Of a DNA stretch of 64,000 bases, positions 34,800 through 43,247 are shown piece by piece; within the stretch, counting starts at the first letter, position 1; each line of letters begins with the position of its first letter. Below the pieces are notes generated by a model. It worked only from the letters and a program-made list of their open reading frames with translations, had not been told where the DNA came from and did no database searches. The position numbers and the translations under genes are program-made. This stretch comes from Chitinilyticum litopenaei DSM 21440 (GTDB lineage: Bacteria > Pseudomonadota > Gammaproteobacteria > Burkholderiales > Chitinibacteraceae): NCBI RefSeq assembly GCF_000428145.1, contig NZ_ATZJ01000001.1, forward strand, positions 186,001-250,000, read 5' to 3'.

Positions 34800-35186
34800 A
34801 TGAACGTGTATATCGACGGTTTCCTGCTGCCGCTGCCCTCAGCCAGCCTCGCAGCCTATCGAGCGACCGCCGGGCTGGCGGGCGAGGTGTGGATGAGTCA
34901 TGGCGCGCTGGCTTACTGGGAATGCCTGGCGGACGATCTGGACGTTGAAGGGGTGCGCTCGTTCCGGGTTGCCGCCGATTGCACGGCGGACGAGACGGTG
35001 GTGTTTTCCTGGATCGTGTTCGCGTCCAGAGCCGACCGCGACCGCATCAATGCCGCCGTGCTGGCCGATCCGCGCATGCAGCCGCTGATGCAGGTTGAGG
35101 CCATGCCCTTCGATTGCGGGCGCATGGCCTATGGCGGTTTCACGCCACTGGTGGTCATGGAACAGGGAAATCTCAACAGAATCTAG
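34800..35186 (+). CDS. DUF1428 family protein
   Basis: A 128-residue dimeric alpha-beta barrel-type protein: MNVYIDGFLLPLP at the N-terminus, YRATAGLAGEVWMSHGALAY, ECLADDLDV, FSWIVFASRADRDRIN, and MPFDCGRMAYGGF at the end, all DUF1428 landmarks. The function of the family is unknown. GGAGG lies 6 nt before the ATG, so a longer upstream frame is not used. A dRS3-like repeat follows within 20 nt. Confidence 0.9.
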   Translation: MNVYIDGFLLPLPSASLAAYRATAGLAGEVWMSHGALAYWECLADDLDVEGVRSFRVAADCTADETVVFSWIVFASRADRDRINAAVLADPRMQPLMQVEAMPFDCGRMAYGGFTPLVVMEQGNLNRI

Positions 35187-35204
35187 CTAGCCTGCTCAGC
35201 AACT

Positions 35205-35302
35205 CGTCATGCCGGCGGAGGCCGGCATCCAGTGCGCCGCACGAACAGGCATTGCAACTGGATTCCGGCTTTCGCCGGAATGACGAATCGTACTTGGCTG
35301 AG
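35205..35302. repeat. dRS3-like palindromic element with CTCAGCAA ends, copy 2
   Basis: It shares CTCAGCAACTCGTCATGCCG at the left, GGATTCCGGC/GCCGGAATGACG inside, and TACTT-GGCTGAG at the right with the element at 10677-10807, but is about 30 nt shorter in the middle. It lies between the DUF1428 gene and the convergent CBS gene. Confidence 0.7.
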
Positions 35303-35333
35303 TTACCCAATCAAATCAGGAAACAGCAAGAGT

Positions 35334-35948
35334 CTAGCGCCACAGGCTCAGCATCGGCTCGGTGCTGACCGCCCTCAGGATGTCGGTTTTCGAGACAAAG
35401 CCCACCAGCTTTTCCGCGCCATCGACAATCGGCACGCCGTCCAGCTGTTCGCTCAGCAGCAGTTCGGTGAGATGGCGCAGGTCGGTGTCGGGCTCGGCGG
35501 TGATGACCGGGGTGCGCATCACGCTGGCGACCGGGCGCAGCAGGGCGCCGCGCAGCGTGTCGCCATCGACGATGAGCAGGCGCAAGAGATCACGGTCGCT
35601 GACGAGGCCGACCAGCCGCGAGCCATCAACGACCGGGCACTGGTGGATGTGATGCTCATGCAGCAGGGTCCAGGCATTGGCCACCGTTTCACCAGACGCG
35701 ACGGTGATCACCGGGCTGCTCATCACCTCGCGGCACTGGTGCACCGGGCCGCGCTCGCGTTCCGGGTGGCTGGCGTACTGGCTGACCGCGCGGCGACCGC
35801 TCAGCGGCAGCGCCGAGGTGATGGCCGATTCTTCGTTCTGCACGCCGATGGGCGACACGCGCCGGCTGGCGGCCAGCTCGCTCACGCCGCCCAGCTGATC
35901 GCGCGAGCCGCGAAACACCCGCCCGGTAATGCCATAGACCGAAAACAT
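35334..35948 (-). CDS. CBS domain-pair protein
   Basis: A 204-residue protein with an N-terminal region of about 75 residues and two CBS domains (about 78-135 and 145-204): VMSSPVITVASGETVANAW and VMRTPVITAEPDTDLRHL open the two, and each ends in a GLVSDRDLLRLL or GFVSKTDILRAV strand-helix. Such pairs bind adenosyl nucleotides and regulate partners. The N-terminal part has no known motif. The ATG at 35948 has GGGAG upstream. Partner unknown. Confidence 0.88.
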   Translation of the reverse strand: MFSVYGITGRVFRGSRDQLGGVSELAASRRVSPIGVQNEESAITSALPLSGRRAVSQYASHPERERGPVHQCREVMSSPVITVASGETVANAWTLLHEHHIHQCPVVDGSRLVGLVSDRDLLRLLIVDGDTLRGALLRPVASVMRTPVITAEPDTDLRHLTELLLSEQLDGVPIVDGAEKLVGFVSKTDILRAVSTEPMLSLWR

Positions 35949-36107
35949 GCCTGCTCCCGACAATCAAACCCTGCTGCTGCGACGATAGGCCAGTTGCCGC
36001 CTGCCGGCCAGCGTGGTGCAGCGGCTGTTGCTTGCGGCTGACATCGCCCTGTCGCGCCATCCTGGGGCAGGGCATAATCGTGTTCATCCCTTCCTCCGCC
36101 GCCCGCC

Positions 36108-37124
36108 ATGAGCAACGACCTTCCTCCTCCTGATCCGGCCACGCTGGTCACGCTGGCGCGCTTTGACAGCCTGCCCGAGGCGGCCATCCTGCGCGGCTTG
36201 CTGGAAAGCAGCGACATTCCGGTGCGCCTGTCCGACGCCTATACCGTGCAGGGCAATCCGCTGCTGGCGGGGGCAATCGGCGGCCTGCGCGTTGAGGTGC
36301 CCGCCGGGCGGCTGGCCGAGGCACGGCAGGTGCTGAGCGCCTGGCAGGCGGGGCAGCTGGCACTGGACGAGCCCGATAGCGAGCCCGCCCGCCCGCCTTG
36401 CGAGCCCATGCCCAGGCTGTGGCAGCCGGACTGGGCTGCCGTGCTGGCCGTGCCGCTGGGTCCCTGGTTTGCCATGCTGTTGCACTATCTGAACTGGCGC
36501 AGTCTTGGCAATGTCGTGCAGGCGCGCCGGGAGCTGCACTGGCTGAGCGGCATGCTGCTGGCTACCGCCGCAGCAGTCGCCTACGCCTGGTGGGGACCGG
36601 GCGAGGTGGTCGCCTTGCTGGCGATGGCCATGCTGCTGTCCTTGCCGGTGCTGCTGTTCTGGTATCTGGCGCGTGGCCGCGCGCAAAGCCGCCTGCTCTT
36701 GCCCTGGCCCTATCCACGCCGGCCCATGTGGCTTGCCTTTGTGCTTGGCGGGCTGTTGACCGCCACGTTCTGGTTCGCGGTCGAGCTGGCCTTTCGCCTG
36801 GGGGTGCCGGTGGATGAGCGGGTGGCAGCGCTGGTGCACAGTGCCGGCAAGCTGCCGCAACAGGTGGACGAGCTCACCACGCGCATTGCCGTGCGCGCCG
36901 AGGGGCCAGTGCTGGCGGAAGTCCTGCAGGTCAGCGGTATCGAGCCCGACGCCGCCATGCTGGATGCGGCCTTCCGCGCCGATCTCTGGCGCAGTTGCCG
37001 CGATGGCCAGATTGCCGCCCTGCTGGCGCGCGGCATGATCATTGATGTGCGTTTTGTCGATCCTGCCGGCCAGCCGCTGGGCGGTTACCGGATACGCGGC
37101 GAGGATTGCCAGTCGGCGCGCTGA
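36108..37124 (+). CDS. DUF2007 domain membrane protein
   Basis: A 338-residue protein. Residues about 10-80 form a DUF2007 (putative signal-transducing) domain: LVTLARFDSLPEAAILRGLLESSDIP pattern (family core EA-x3-GLLES), then GLRVEVPAGRLAEARQVL. Four or five membrane helices follow between about 115 and 245, and a soluble C-terminal domain to the end. The function is unknown; DUF2007 proteins often sit at membranes as regulatory modules. Followed 42 nt later by a small membrane protein that may be co-transcribed. Confidence 0.8.
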   Translation: MSNDLPPPDPATLVTLARFDSLPEAAILRGLLESSDIPVRLSDAYTVQGNPLLAGAIGGLRVEVPAGRLAEARQVLSAWQAGQLALDEPDSEPARPPCEPMPRLWQPDWAAVLAVPLGPWFAMLLHYLNWRSLGNVVQARRELHWLSGMLLATAAAVAYAWWGPGEVVALLAMAMLLSLPVLLFWYLARGRAQSRLLLPWPYPRRPMWLAFVLGGLLTATFWFAVELAFRLGVPVDERVAALVHSAGKLPQQVDELTTRIAVRAEGPVLAEVLQVSGIEPDAAMLDAAFRADLWRSCRDGQIAALLARGMIIDVRFVDPAGQPLGGYRIRGEDCQSAR

Positions 37125-37166
37125 GCGGTCGAATGCACGGACTGCTTGATCATGCAGGAGCTTGTC

Positions 37167-37493
37167 ATGCTTTCACTGGGCTTGCTGTATTGCCTTGCCT
37201 TGCTCGTTCTCACGGTGGCATCGGTCGTCGTGCTGAAACGCCGCCACTGCCTTTCTATTGCGGTGAAAGGTGCCTTTGGCTGCGTGGGCGTGCTGCTGGC
37301 CGCGTCCTTTATCTATGGCTTGTTCAACCGCTTCGGTTTCTGGCACGCCGTCAGCCCGCCCGGCATCGACTCAGGCATCGGCTACGCCATACTTGCCTGC
37401 ATTAGCGCAGGACCGCCGGTGTTTATCGCGGGCGGCTGGCTCGCTGTCGCCGGCGCACATGCCATGAGAAACAAAAAAGCACGGAGCGAGTGA
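37167..37493 (+). CDS. Small integral membrane protein
   Basis: A 108-residue protein with three predicted membrane helices (LGLLYCLALLVLTVASVVV, GAFGCVGVLLAASFIYGL and AILACISAGPPVFIAGGWL). I do not recognise the family. The ATG at 37167 is chosen because GGAG lies 6 nt upstream; another ATG 15 nt upstream has no such box. It ends 33 nt before a very strong terminator shared with ackA. Confidence 0.65.
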   Translation: MLSLGLLYCLALLVLTVASVVVLKRRHCLSIAVKGAFGCVGVLLAASFIYGLFNRFGFWHAVSPPGIDSGIGYAILACISAGPPVFIAGGWLAVAGAHAMRNKKARSE

Positions 37494-37526
37494 GGGCCTG
37501 CACGCCGACAGCACGACTGGTCGTCA

Positions 37527-37566
37527 CCATGACAAAAGGGGCCCTGCTGGGCCCCTTTTGTCATGG
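37527..37566. terminator. Strong bidirectional terminator
   Basis: A perfect 18-bp stem, CCATGACAAAAGGGGCCC and its complement, with loop TGCT. The arm ends with CCCCTTTTGTC on either strand. It lies between the convergent membrane-protein and ackA genes and should terminate both. Confidence 0.85.
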
Positions 37567-37579
37567 CTTGGTGCGCCGC

Positions 37580-38779
37580 TCAGTGGACGCAGGCTTCCGA
37601 CTGGCGCGCGATCATCAGCTCTTCATTGGTCGGCACGACATACACGGCCACCTTGCTGTCGTCGCTGGAAATGCGGCGCGGCTCGCCCGAACGCACGGCA
37701 TTGGCCGCCGGGTCGAGGATGACGCCCAGCCAGGCCAGCTGCGCGCAGACTTCGGCGCGCGTCTCGGTGTCGTTCTCGCCGATGCCGGCGGTGAACACCA
37801 GCGCATCGATGCCCTGCAGTGCGGCGGCCAGCGAGCCGGTTTCGCGCGCAATGCGCGAAACGAAGTAATCCGTTGCCAGTTTGGCGCGGGCTTCCTTGCT
37901 GGAACGCAGGTCGCGCATGTCGCTGGAGATGCCCGACAGGCCCAAGAGGCCCGACTGCTTGTACAGCAGCGTTTCGATCTGCTTGGCATCCATCTTCAGG
38001 TGGTTGAGCAGATGCAGCACCACGCCGGCATCGATCGAGCCGGTACGTGTGCCCATCGGCAGGCCTTCCAGCGCGGTGAAACCCATGGTCGAGGCAATGC
38101 CCTTGCACTCGAGCAGTGCGGCCATCGACGAGCCGTTGCCCAGGTGGGCGACGACGGTGCGGCCGTTGGCCGCGCGCGCGTCGATCTGCGGCAGCACGCT
38201 GGCGATGTATTCGTAGGACAGGCCATGGAAGCCATAGCGGCGAATGCCTTCCTGCTGGCTGAATTCATACGGCAGTGCGTAGAGCTGGTTCAGCTCGGGC
38301 TGGTTGGCGTGAAATGCGGTATCGAAGCAGGCCACCTGCGGTACATCGGGCAAGAGGCCCTGCAGGATCTTGATCGGCGTGATGTTGTGCGGCTCGTGCA
38401 GCGGAGCGAGCGGGATCAGCTTTTCCAGCTCGGTAATCACGGCGGCATCGATGCGCACCGGTTTGGAGAATTTCACGCCGCCATGCACGACGCGATGGCC
38501 GATCACGGCAATCTTGCGGCCATTGATCACGCCATTGAGCCAGGCCAGCATGTGGCGCAGCGCCTCGTCATGATTCTTGGCGGTGCCGGGAATGGCATCG
38601 GCCACCAGCTTGTTGTCGGCCGCGTCCTTGGCGGTGAATTTCGGCTCGACATAAATGCCATCGGCCAGACCCTTGTACAGCAGCACGGGGTCGGCGCCGG
38701 CGCCGGCCTCGAACAGCGAAAACTTGATGCTGCTGGAGCCGGCGTTGATGACAAGAACGAGTTCGTTGGTGGCGGTCAT
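37580..38779 (-). CDS. ackA: Acetate kinase
   Basis: A 399-residue enzyme that makes acetate and ATP from acetyl phosphate and ADP. The ASKHA fold starts LVLVINAGSSSIKFSLF (phosphate-binding), then GHRVVHGG, FDTAFHA, RYGFHGLSYEYI, AHLGNGSSMAALLEC, MGTRTGSIDAGVV and FTAGIGENDTETRA, all AckA landmarks. Length is typical. It lies 4 nt downstream of the MaoC-phosphotransacetylase gene, so the two form the Pta-AckA pathway operon for overflow acetate or propionate metabolism. Confidence 0.97.
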   Translation of the reverse strand: MTATNELVLVINAGSSSIKFSLFEAGAGADPVLLYKGLADGIYVEPKFTAKDAADNKLVADAIPGTAKNHDEALRHMLAWLNGVINGRKIAVIGHRVVHGGVKFSKPVRIDAAVITELEKLIPLAPLHEPHNITPIKILQGLLPDVPQVACFDTAFHANQPELNQLYALPYEFSQQEGIRRYGFHGLSYEYIASVLPQIDARAANGRTVVAHLGNGSSMAALLECKGIASTMGFTALEGLPMGTRTGSIDAGVVLHLLNHLKMDAKQIETLLYKQSGLLGLSGISSDMRDLRSSKEARAKLATDYFVSRIARETGSLAAALQGIDALVFTAGIGENDTETRAEVCAQLAWLGVILDPAANAVRSGEPRRISSDDSKVAVYVVPTNEELMIARQSEACVH

Positions 38780-38783
38780 GGGA

Positions 38784-40139
38784 TTATTTGCTCCGTTGGT
38801 GATGGGCCACCAGCGCCATGACGGCGCAGGAAGCCAGGCGAACCTTGGCGTCGTCGGCGCGCGAGGTCAGTACGATGGGCACGCGTGCGCCCAGTACGAT
38901 CCCGGCGGAGTCGGCGCCCGCGAAATAGGACATCTGCTTGGCCAGCATATTGCCGGCCTCGATGTCGGGAACCACCAGGATGTCGGCCTGGCCGGCAACC
39001 GGGGAAATGATCTTCTTGGTCTTGGCGGCCGTCATCGAGATGGCGTTGTCGAATGCCAGCGGGCCGTCGAGCACGCCGCCGGTGATCTGGCCGCGGTCGG
39101 CCATCTTGCACAGCAGCGCCGCATCCAGCGTGGACGGCATTTTCGATGACACGGTTTCCATGGCCGACAAAATGGCGACCTTGGGCATGGTATTGCCCAG
39201 CACATGCGACAGATTGATCGCGTTCTGCGTAATGTCGATCTTGTCTTCCAGCGTCGGCGCAATATTGATCGCCGCATCGGTCACGAGCAGCGGCCGATCG
39301 TAGGCCGGCACATCCATCACGAAGATGTGCGACACGCGGCGGCCGGCGCGCAGGCCCGTTCCCGAGGCCATCACCGCACGCATCATTTCGTCGGTGTGCA
39401 GCGAGCCCTTCATCAGCGCCTCGGCTTCACCGCTGCGCGCCAGCTCGACGGCCTTCTCGGCGGCGGCGACGCTGTGCTCGGTGTGCACGATGCGGTAAGG
39501 GCTGATATCGATCAGCTCGCGCTCGGCAACCGCGCGGATCTTGGCCTCGGGGCCGACAAGTATCGGCGTGATCAGCCCGGCTTCGGCGGCGTCGACAGCG
39601 CCCAGCAGCGATTCACGGTCGCAGGGATGGATGATGGCGGTCGGAATCGGCGACAGGCCGGCAGCCTTGGCCTGCAGTTCGGCAAACACATGATGCTGGC
39701 GCAGCGTCAGCTGCGGCGGCTCGCTGCGCACTGACACACGCTTTTCCAGCGGGGCAATCACCACGATGGGGCCGCTCATCAGCATCTCGCCGTGCTGATT
39801 GGTGCAGTGGCCGTCCATGACCACTTCCATCGTGGCCGGGCGTTTTTCCTGCACGATCAGTTCGATGTTCAGCACATCGCCTTCCTCGATCCAGCCATGC
39901 GATTTCAGGCCGTGACTGGAGAGGATGGAGCCATTGCCGGGAAAGAAATTGACGGTGGACGAGGTCAGCGCGATAAAGCCGCCGATGGCCGGCACGCGCT
40001 CGCGTCCCTCTTCCTCGCGCTGGCCGCCCAGCATGGCGAACAGGGCGAAATCGTTGGCGGTGACGGCGTGCGTGCGCTGATAGCGCATGCCCGGCGCGAT
40101 GTCGTCAAACAGCACGTTTTCAATGTTCTCGATGGCCAT
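38784..40139 (-). CDS. Bifunctional enoyl-CoA hydratase (MaoC-like)/phosphate acetyltransferase
   Basis: A 451-residue fusion. Residues about 10-140 are a MaoC-like hot-dog domain (FDDIAPGMRYQRTHAVTANDFALFA, GGFIALTSSTVNFFPGNGS pattern; hydratase half). Residues about 155-451 are a PTA_PTB phosphate acetyl/butyryltransferase domain (IIHPCDRESLLGAVDAAEAG, DVPAYDRPLLVTDAAINI, ADILVVPDIEAGNMLAKQMSY cores). It makes acetyl phosphate for the adjacent acetate kinase. The ATG at 40139 gives the family N-terminus; a longer frame is rejected. Fusions of this type are known in proteobacteria. Whether the hydratase half is active cannot be read here. Confidence 0.92.
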   Translation of the reverse strand: MAIENIENVLFDDIAPGMRYQRTHAVTANDFALFAMLGGQREEEGRERVPAIGGFIALTSSTVNFFPGNGSILSSHGLKSHGWIEEGDVLNIELIVQEKRPATMEVVMDGHCTNQHGEMLMSGPIVVIAPLEKRVSVRSEPPQLTLRQHHVFAELQAKAAGLSPIPTAIIHPCDRESLLGAVDAAEAGLITPILVGPEAKIRAVAERELIDISPYRIVHTEHSVAAAEKAVELARSGEAEALMKGSLHTDEMMRAVMASGTGLRAGRRVSHIFVMDVPAYDRPLLVTDAAINIAPTLEDKIDITQNAINLSHVLGNTMPKVAILSAMETVSSKMPSTLDAALLCKMADRGQITGGVLDGPLAFDNAISMTAAKTKKIISPVAGQADILVVPDIEAGNMLAKQMSYFAGADSAGIVLGARVPIVLTSRADDAKVRLASCAVMALVAHHQRSK

Positions 40140-40343
40140 GTCGTCCCCTGGCGCCCGCGCGCGCGTTGCCGGCGCCGGAAATGGTTGAATGATGCAGGCA
40201 TCATAGCAGCGCCATGTTGCACTGCAATACGGGCCTTCCGGCGGCCGACGGCGCATGCGCTTGCGGGCATGTCCGGTATGATAAGGGCTTGGCCAGCGCG
40301 CGACTTGGCGAATATCAAATCTGCCAGACTGTGAACATTACCG

Positions 40344-40817
40344 ATGACGGAAACCTACACCACGCACCTGATCTGTGCCCCCGAGCTGGACGAGCCCGCC
40401 CTGGTGCTGGCCATCGGCCCGCAAAACGGCCATGCGGTCGACGCCGACGCCTTGCTGGTGCGCCTGCTGGCCAGCGGCGAAGAGCTGCACATCACCGCAC
40501 CGGACGCCGGCCAGGTCGGCGCCATCATGGTCAGTGTCGGTGACAGTGTGGTCAGCGGCGATCTGCTGCTGCTGATGGAAATCCGCGAAGCGCCGACCCA
40601 GCTCTATCCCCTGCAAACCGAAGAGGCCGCTTACGCGCCAGTCTGCCAGCAGGCCTGGCCGGCGCCCGCTGCCGGCGCCGACGAGTTCGTCGTCACCCGC
40701 GCGGCGGCGCGGCTGGCCGCCCGGCTGGGCATTGATCTGGCCGAGGTGGCGCAAGCGTGCTCGCGCGTCGATGAGGAGCAGGTCTTCGCCTATGCGCGGC
40801 GCAAGCTGCAGTCTTAG
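40344..40817 (+). CDS. Lipoyl/biotinyl-like domain protein lacking the modified lysine
   Basis: A 157-residue protein. Residues about 20-80 fold like a lipoyl/biotinyl carrier domain (ALLVRLLASGEELHITAPDA then GQVGAIMVSVGDSVVSGDLL, ending LLME), but the lysine of the modified hairpin is replaced, reading ASGE where ETDK or EMK is expected. A C-terminal segment (about 110-157, TRAAARLAARLGIDLAEVAQ) resembles an E3-binding-type helical domain. It may be a scaffold or a dead carrier domain. It starts 204 nt upstream, divergently, from the MaoC-Pta gene, an attractive but unproven link. Confidence 0.7.
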   Translation: MTETYTTHLICAPELDEPALVLAIGPQNGHAVDADALLVRLLASGEELHITAPDAGQVGAIMVSVGDSVVSGDLLLLMEIREAPTQLYPLQTEEAAYAPVCQQAWPAPAAGADEFVVTRAAARLAARLGIDLAEVAQACSRVDEEQVFAYARRKLQS

Positions 40818-40985
40818 GGTATGAGCTTGCGGCCATTTGGGGGAGTGGCTTCTGGCCTTATATGGATTTGGGTATGTGGGGCTGGCGCTCAGGCTGCCGC
40901 CGGATAAGCGCAATTTGCGCTAAGCCTGCGGACCGCGGCTTTGCCAGAATGCGCTGACCCTTTCCAAACAAGGCAGGAGAACGCG

Positions 40986-41774
40986 ATGATCCGCAAATGC
41001 ATGGTGGGCCTGATGCTGGCATTGGCCAGCACGCTGGCGCTGGCCGAGGCGCAATTCGTGCGCACACCCTATGTGCCGAACTGGGACCAGATCCCGCTGG
41101 AAGAACTGGCGCGCCAGGCCGGGAAATACCCGACCTTCCACCTCAACGCCGATACCGGCGAGAAAGTGGTTGCGCTGAGTTTCGACGACGGCCCGGGCAG
41201 CGAAATGCCGGCGCTGCTTGATGTGCTCAAGCGCGAGAACGTCAAGGTCACCTTCTTCTGGCTGGGCAAGCACATGGAAGCCATGCCGGACGTGGTGAAA
41301 CGCGCCAAGGCCGATGGCCACGCCTTCGGCAACCATTCCTGGGATCATCCCAAGCTGAGCAAGATGACCGGTGACGATTACTGGCAGCTGCAGCTCAAGC
41401 CCACGCAGGACGTCTTCCAGAAGCTGATCGGCTACGAGCCGCTGATCATGCGCCCGCCGTACGGTTTTCTGACCGATGCCCAGGTGGAAAGCCTGGCCCG
41501 CCGCAAGATGCACGCCATTCTCTGGTCGGTCACCTCGGATGACTGGTTCCTGATCCACCAGAACAAGGCCGACCCGAAGGCGGCCGAGGATCAGATCGTC
41601 AAGCGCACGCTCGATTACGTGCACCCCGGCGCCATCGTGCTGATGCATGATGCGCCGAGCAATATGCGCAAGCCCACCGTGGCGGCGGCGGAACGCATCA
41701 TCAAGCAGCTCAAGGCCGATGGCTACCGTTTTGCCACGGTGCCGGAGCTGCTGGCGGTGCCAAGCGGCAAGTGA
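40986..41774 (+). CDS. Exported polysaccharide deacetylase (NodB homology)
   Basis: A 262-residue protein with a signal peptide (VGLMLALASTLALA) and a NodB deacetylase domain: motif 1 ALSFDDGPG, motif 2 HAFGNHSWDHPKL with the metal-binding His pair, motif 3 RPPYGF, and LMHDAPSN near the end. The enzyme removes N-acetyl groups from chitin, peptidoglycan or related polymers in the periplasm or outside; the exact polymer is unknown. AGGAGA precedes the ATG at 40986. Fits the polymer-processing theme with the GH16 gene but is far from it. Confidence 0.92.
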   Translation: MIRKCMVGLMLALASTLALAEAQFVRTPYVPNWDQIPLEELARQAGKYPTFHLNADTGEKVVALSFDDGPGSEMPALLDVLKRENVKVTFFWLGKHMEAMPDVVKRAKADGHAFGNHSWDHPKLSKMTGDDYWQLQLKPTQDVFQKLIGYEPLIMRPPYGFLTDAQVESLARRKMHAILWSVTSDDWFLIHQNKADPKAAEDQIVKRTLDYVHPGAIVLMHDAPSNMRKPTVAAAERIIKQLKADGYRFATVPELLAVPSGK

Positions 41775-41804
41775 GGCGCGTGCAGTCCGCGGACGTCAGA
41801 TGTT

Positions 41805-41853
41805 GGGTATCGGGCCAGAGCCCTTCATTGAGAAGGGGTGTGGCTTGATACCC
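41805..41853. repeat. Palindromic repeat, GGGTATTG/CAATACCC family, copy 2
   Basis: Arms GGGTATCGGGCC and GGCTTGATACCC pair at 10 of 12 positions around the inner hairpin CCCTTC-ATTGA-GAAGGG. It lies in the 100-nt gap between the convergent deacetylase and hypothetical genes and could terminate both. Confidence 0.7.
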
Positions 41854-41874
41854 TGTGTGTTTTCTGGCCCGGGC

Positions 41875-42855
41875 TCAGGCTAGCGGACGCGCAGCGTCGA
41901 GTGCGCGGCAGGCTTCGTCGTGCAGTTCGGCGATCGCCTGCAGCTTGGCGTGTGGCTGCCCCCGGCCGTACTCGGCGAGAAAATGGCAGCTGGCATAGTC
42001 GCTGGCACGTGCCGTGTAGGCCTCCACCCAGGCCTGGCGCTGCGGCAGCGCTTCGCTGCGTACCGGCCAGACCCCGGGGCGGGGCTTCAGCGCGTCAGGC
42101 ATGCCGATGCGCCAGGGTTTCGGGCTCAGTCGTGCGCGAAAGCAGCGCTGGTGCCGGCACATGCGCACATAGACCGGATCGGCGGCCACGGCGGCAAACA
42201 GCGCCTGTGTTTCCGTCTCGTCAGGCGCGAAGGGGCGGTGCATGACCAGCAGACGCAGCCCGGCGTAGCTGCGGTAGACGCGGATCAGCCAGTCCGGCCT
42301 GGTCGCGAGGAAGGCATCAATGCGGCGCAGCGCCTGCTGCTGCTCGCCACCTTGTGCTGCGCGGGCCAGCCGGGCGACGAGCCTCGCCAGCGGTGTTGCC
42401 GCGATCAGCGCCACCAGCAAGCCCAGCACATACACCCACTTGGCCTGCGCCAGATAACCGGCGAGGACGGCCAGCGCACACAGCGCGGCAAAGCTGGCCA
42501 GCTTGCCGGCGAAAGGGCTGTCTTCAGTGAAATCGATATCGACGAACAGCGCGTCGGGGGCATTGAGGCAGATCGCCCCGTAGCTGTTGCGAGTCAGCAC
42601 CACGTCGTCGTGGCGGCCAACGATTTCCTCGCGGATCGGCACACCGTCGGCGCCGTTGTATGGCATTTTGCGCTCACGCAGGGCAATCGCTTCGCCGCTG
42701 ACCAGCGCCGCCACCGCGGCCTCGACGCGTTGCTGCGCAATGCCGGCCGCATCGGCCTCGGACAGGTCGGACCAGCCAAAACGGTGCACGGTATGGTTGC
42801 GACCGTTGTGGCGCAGGGTTTGGCGGGCTTCTGCCCAGTAGGCGGGAACGATCAT
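41875..42855 (-). CDS. Hypothetical protein with two membrane helices
   Basis: A 326-residue protein. The N-terminal 115 residues look soluble (start YWAEARQTLRHNGRNHTVHR), then two helices (SFAALCALAVLAGYLAQ and VYVLGLLVALIAATPLA) form a hairpin near 118-158, and a soluble C-terminal part of 165 residues follows with a YRSYAGLRLLVMHRPF segment. I do not recognise the family. Convergent with the deacetylase; upstream lies a repeat-rich gap of 392 nt. Confidence 0.75.
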   Translation of the reverse strand: MIVPAYWAEARQTLRHNGRNHTVHRFGWSDLSEADAAGIAQQRVEAAVAALVSGEAIALRERKMPYNGADGVPIREEIVGRHDDVVLTRNSYGAICLNAPDALFVDIDFTEDSPFAGKLASFAALCALAVLAGYLAQAKWVYVLGLLVALIAATPLARLVARLARAAQGGEQQQALRRIDAFLATRPDWLIRVYRSYAGLRLLVMHRPFAPDETETQALFAAVAADPVYVRMCRHQRCFRARLSPKPWRIGMPDALKPRPGVWPVRSEALPQRQAWVEAYTARASDYASCHFLAEYGRGQPHAKLQAIAELHDEACRALDAARPLA

Positions 42856-42935
42856 CGTGTCTCCGGCGCACGCGGCCAGGCAGGGTGAAGGGGATGCAAA
42901 ACGGCTAGCCCGGCAGGAACGGGGGCCGTCTCATT

Positions 42936-43054
42936 CTATTGATCCGACCCTCTGATGTTTTCACTCGTAGGAGCGAGCTTGCTCGCGATAAGCAATGCTT
43001 CGCGAGCAAGCTCGCTCCTACGGAAATTCATACTTCTGAAGGCCGGATCAATAG
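42936..43054. repeat. REP-cored palindromic element with terminal inverted repeats, copy 1
   Basis: The tips CTATTGATCCG and CGGATCAATAG are perfect inverted repeats. The core is a perfect 23-bp inverted repeat beginning CGTAGGAGCGAGCTTGCTCG, the sequence class known as REP in Pseudomonas. A second copy lies at 51325-51441. No transposase gene is nearby. Confidence 0.85.
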
Positions 43055-43084
43055 CCTCTGCGCTTGGCTTCGCGCAGGCTGCGT

Positions 43085-43125
43085 TGGCGGGGCTGCGTAA
43101 AAACCAATCAAACCTCAACAGAGCC
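43085..43125. repeat. Fragment of the 265-bp inverted-repeat element
   Basis: These 41 nt match the reverse complement of the left end (5803-5843) at all but one or two positions, including ATCAAACCTCAACAGAGCC. Only one end is present, so it is a truncated copy. It lies 30 nt from the REP-cored element in the same gap. Confidence 0.8.
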
Positions 43126-43191
43126 TGGCCTTTCACCAGACGGATGATTGCAACGCATGAGCGCTGCAATGAGTCATCAGAGCAAAGTTGC

Positions 43192-43244
43192 CTGGGTATT
43201 GCCTCAAACCCATTTATGAAAAAGGGCTGTAGGGCAATACCCAG
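43192..43244. repeat. Palindromic repeat, GGGTATTG/CAATACCC family, copy 3
   Basis: A perfect 12-bp outer stem, CTGGGTATTGCC with GGCAATACCCAG, encloses an inner CCC...GGG hairpin. It ends 4 nt before the stop codon of the minus-strand YgiQ gene, so it forms at the 3' end of that message. Confidence 0.75.
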
Positions 43245-43247
43245 CGT

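Noticed and set aside
40817..40866. Possible further member of the GGGTATTG family after the lipoyl-like gene
   Set aside because: It starts GGGTATGAGC and has a GGCCATTT inner arm, but the right-hand arm is not complementary enough to list as a feature.
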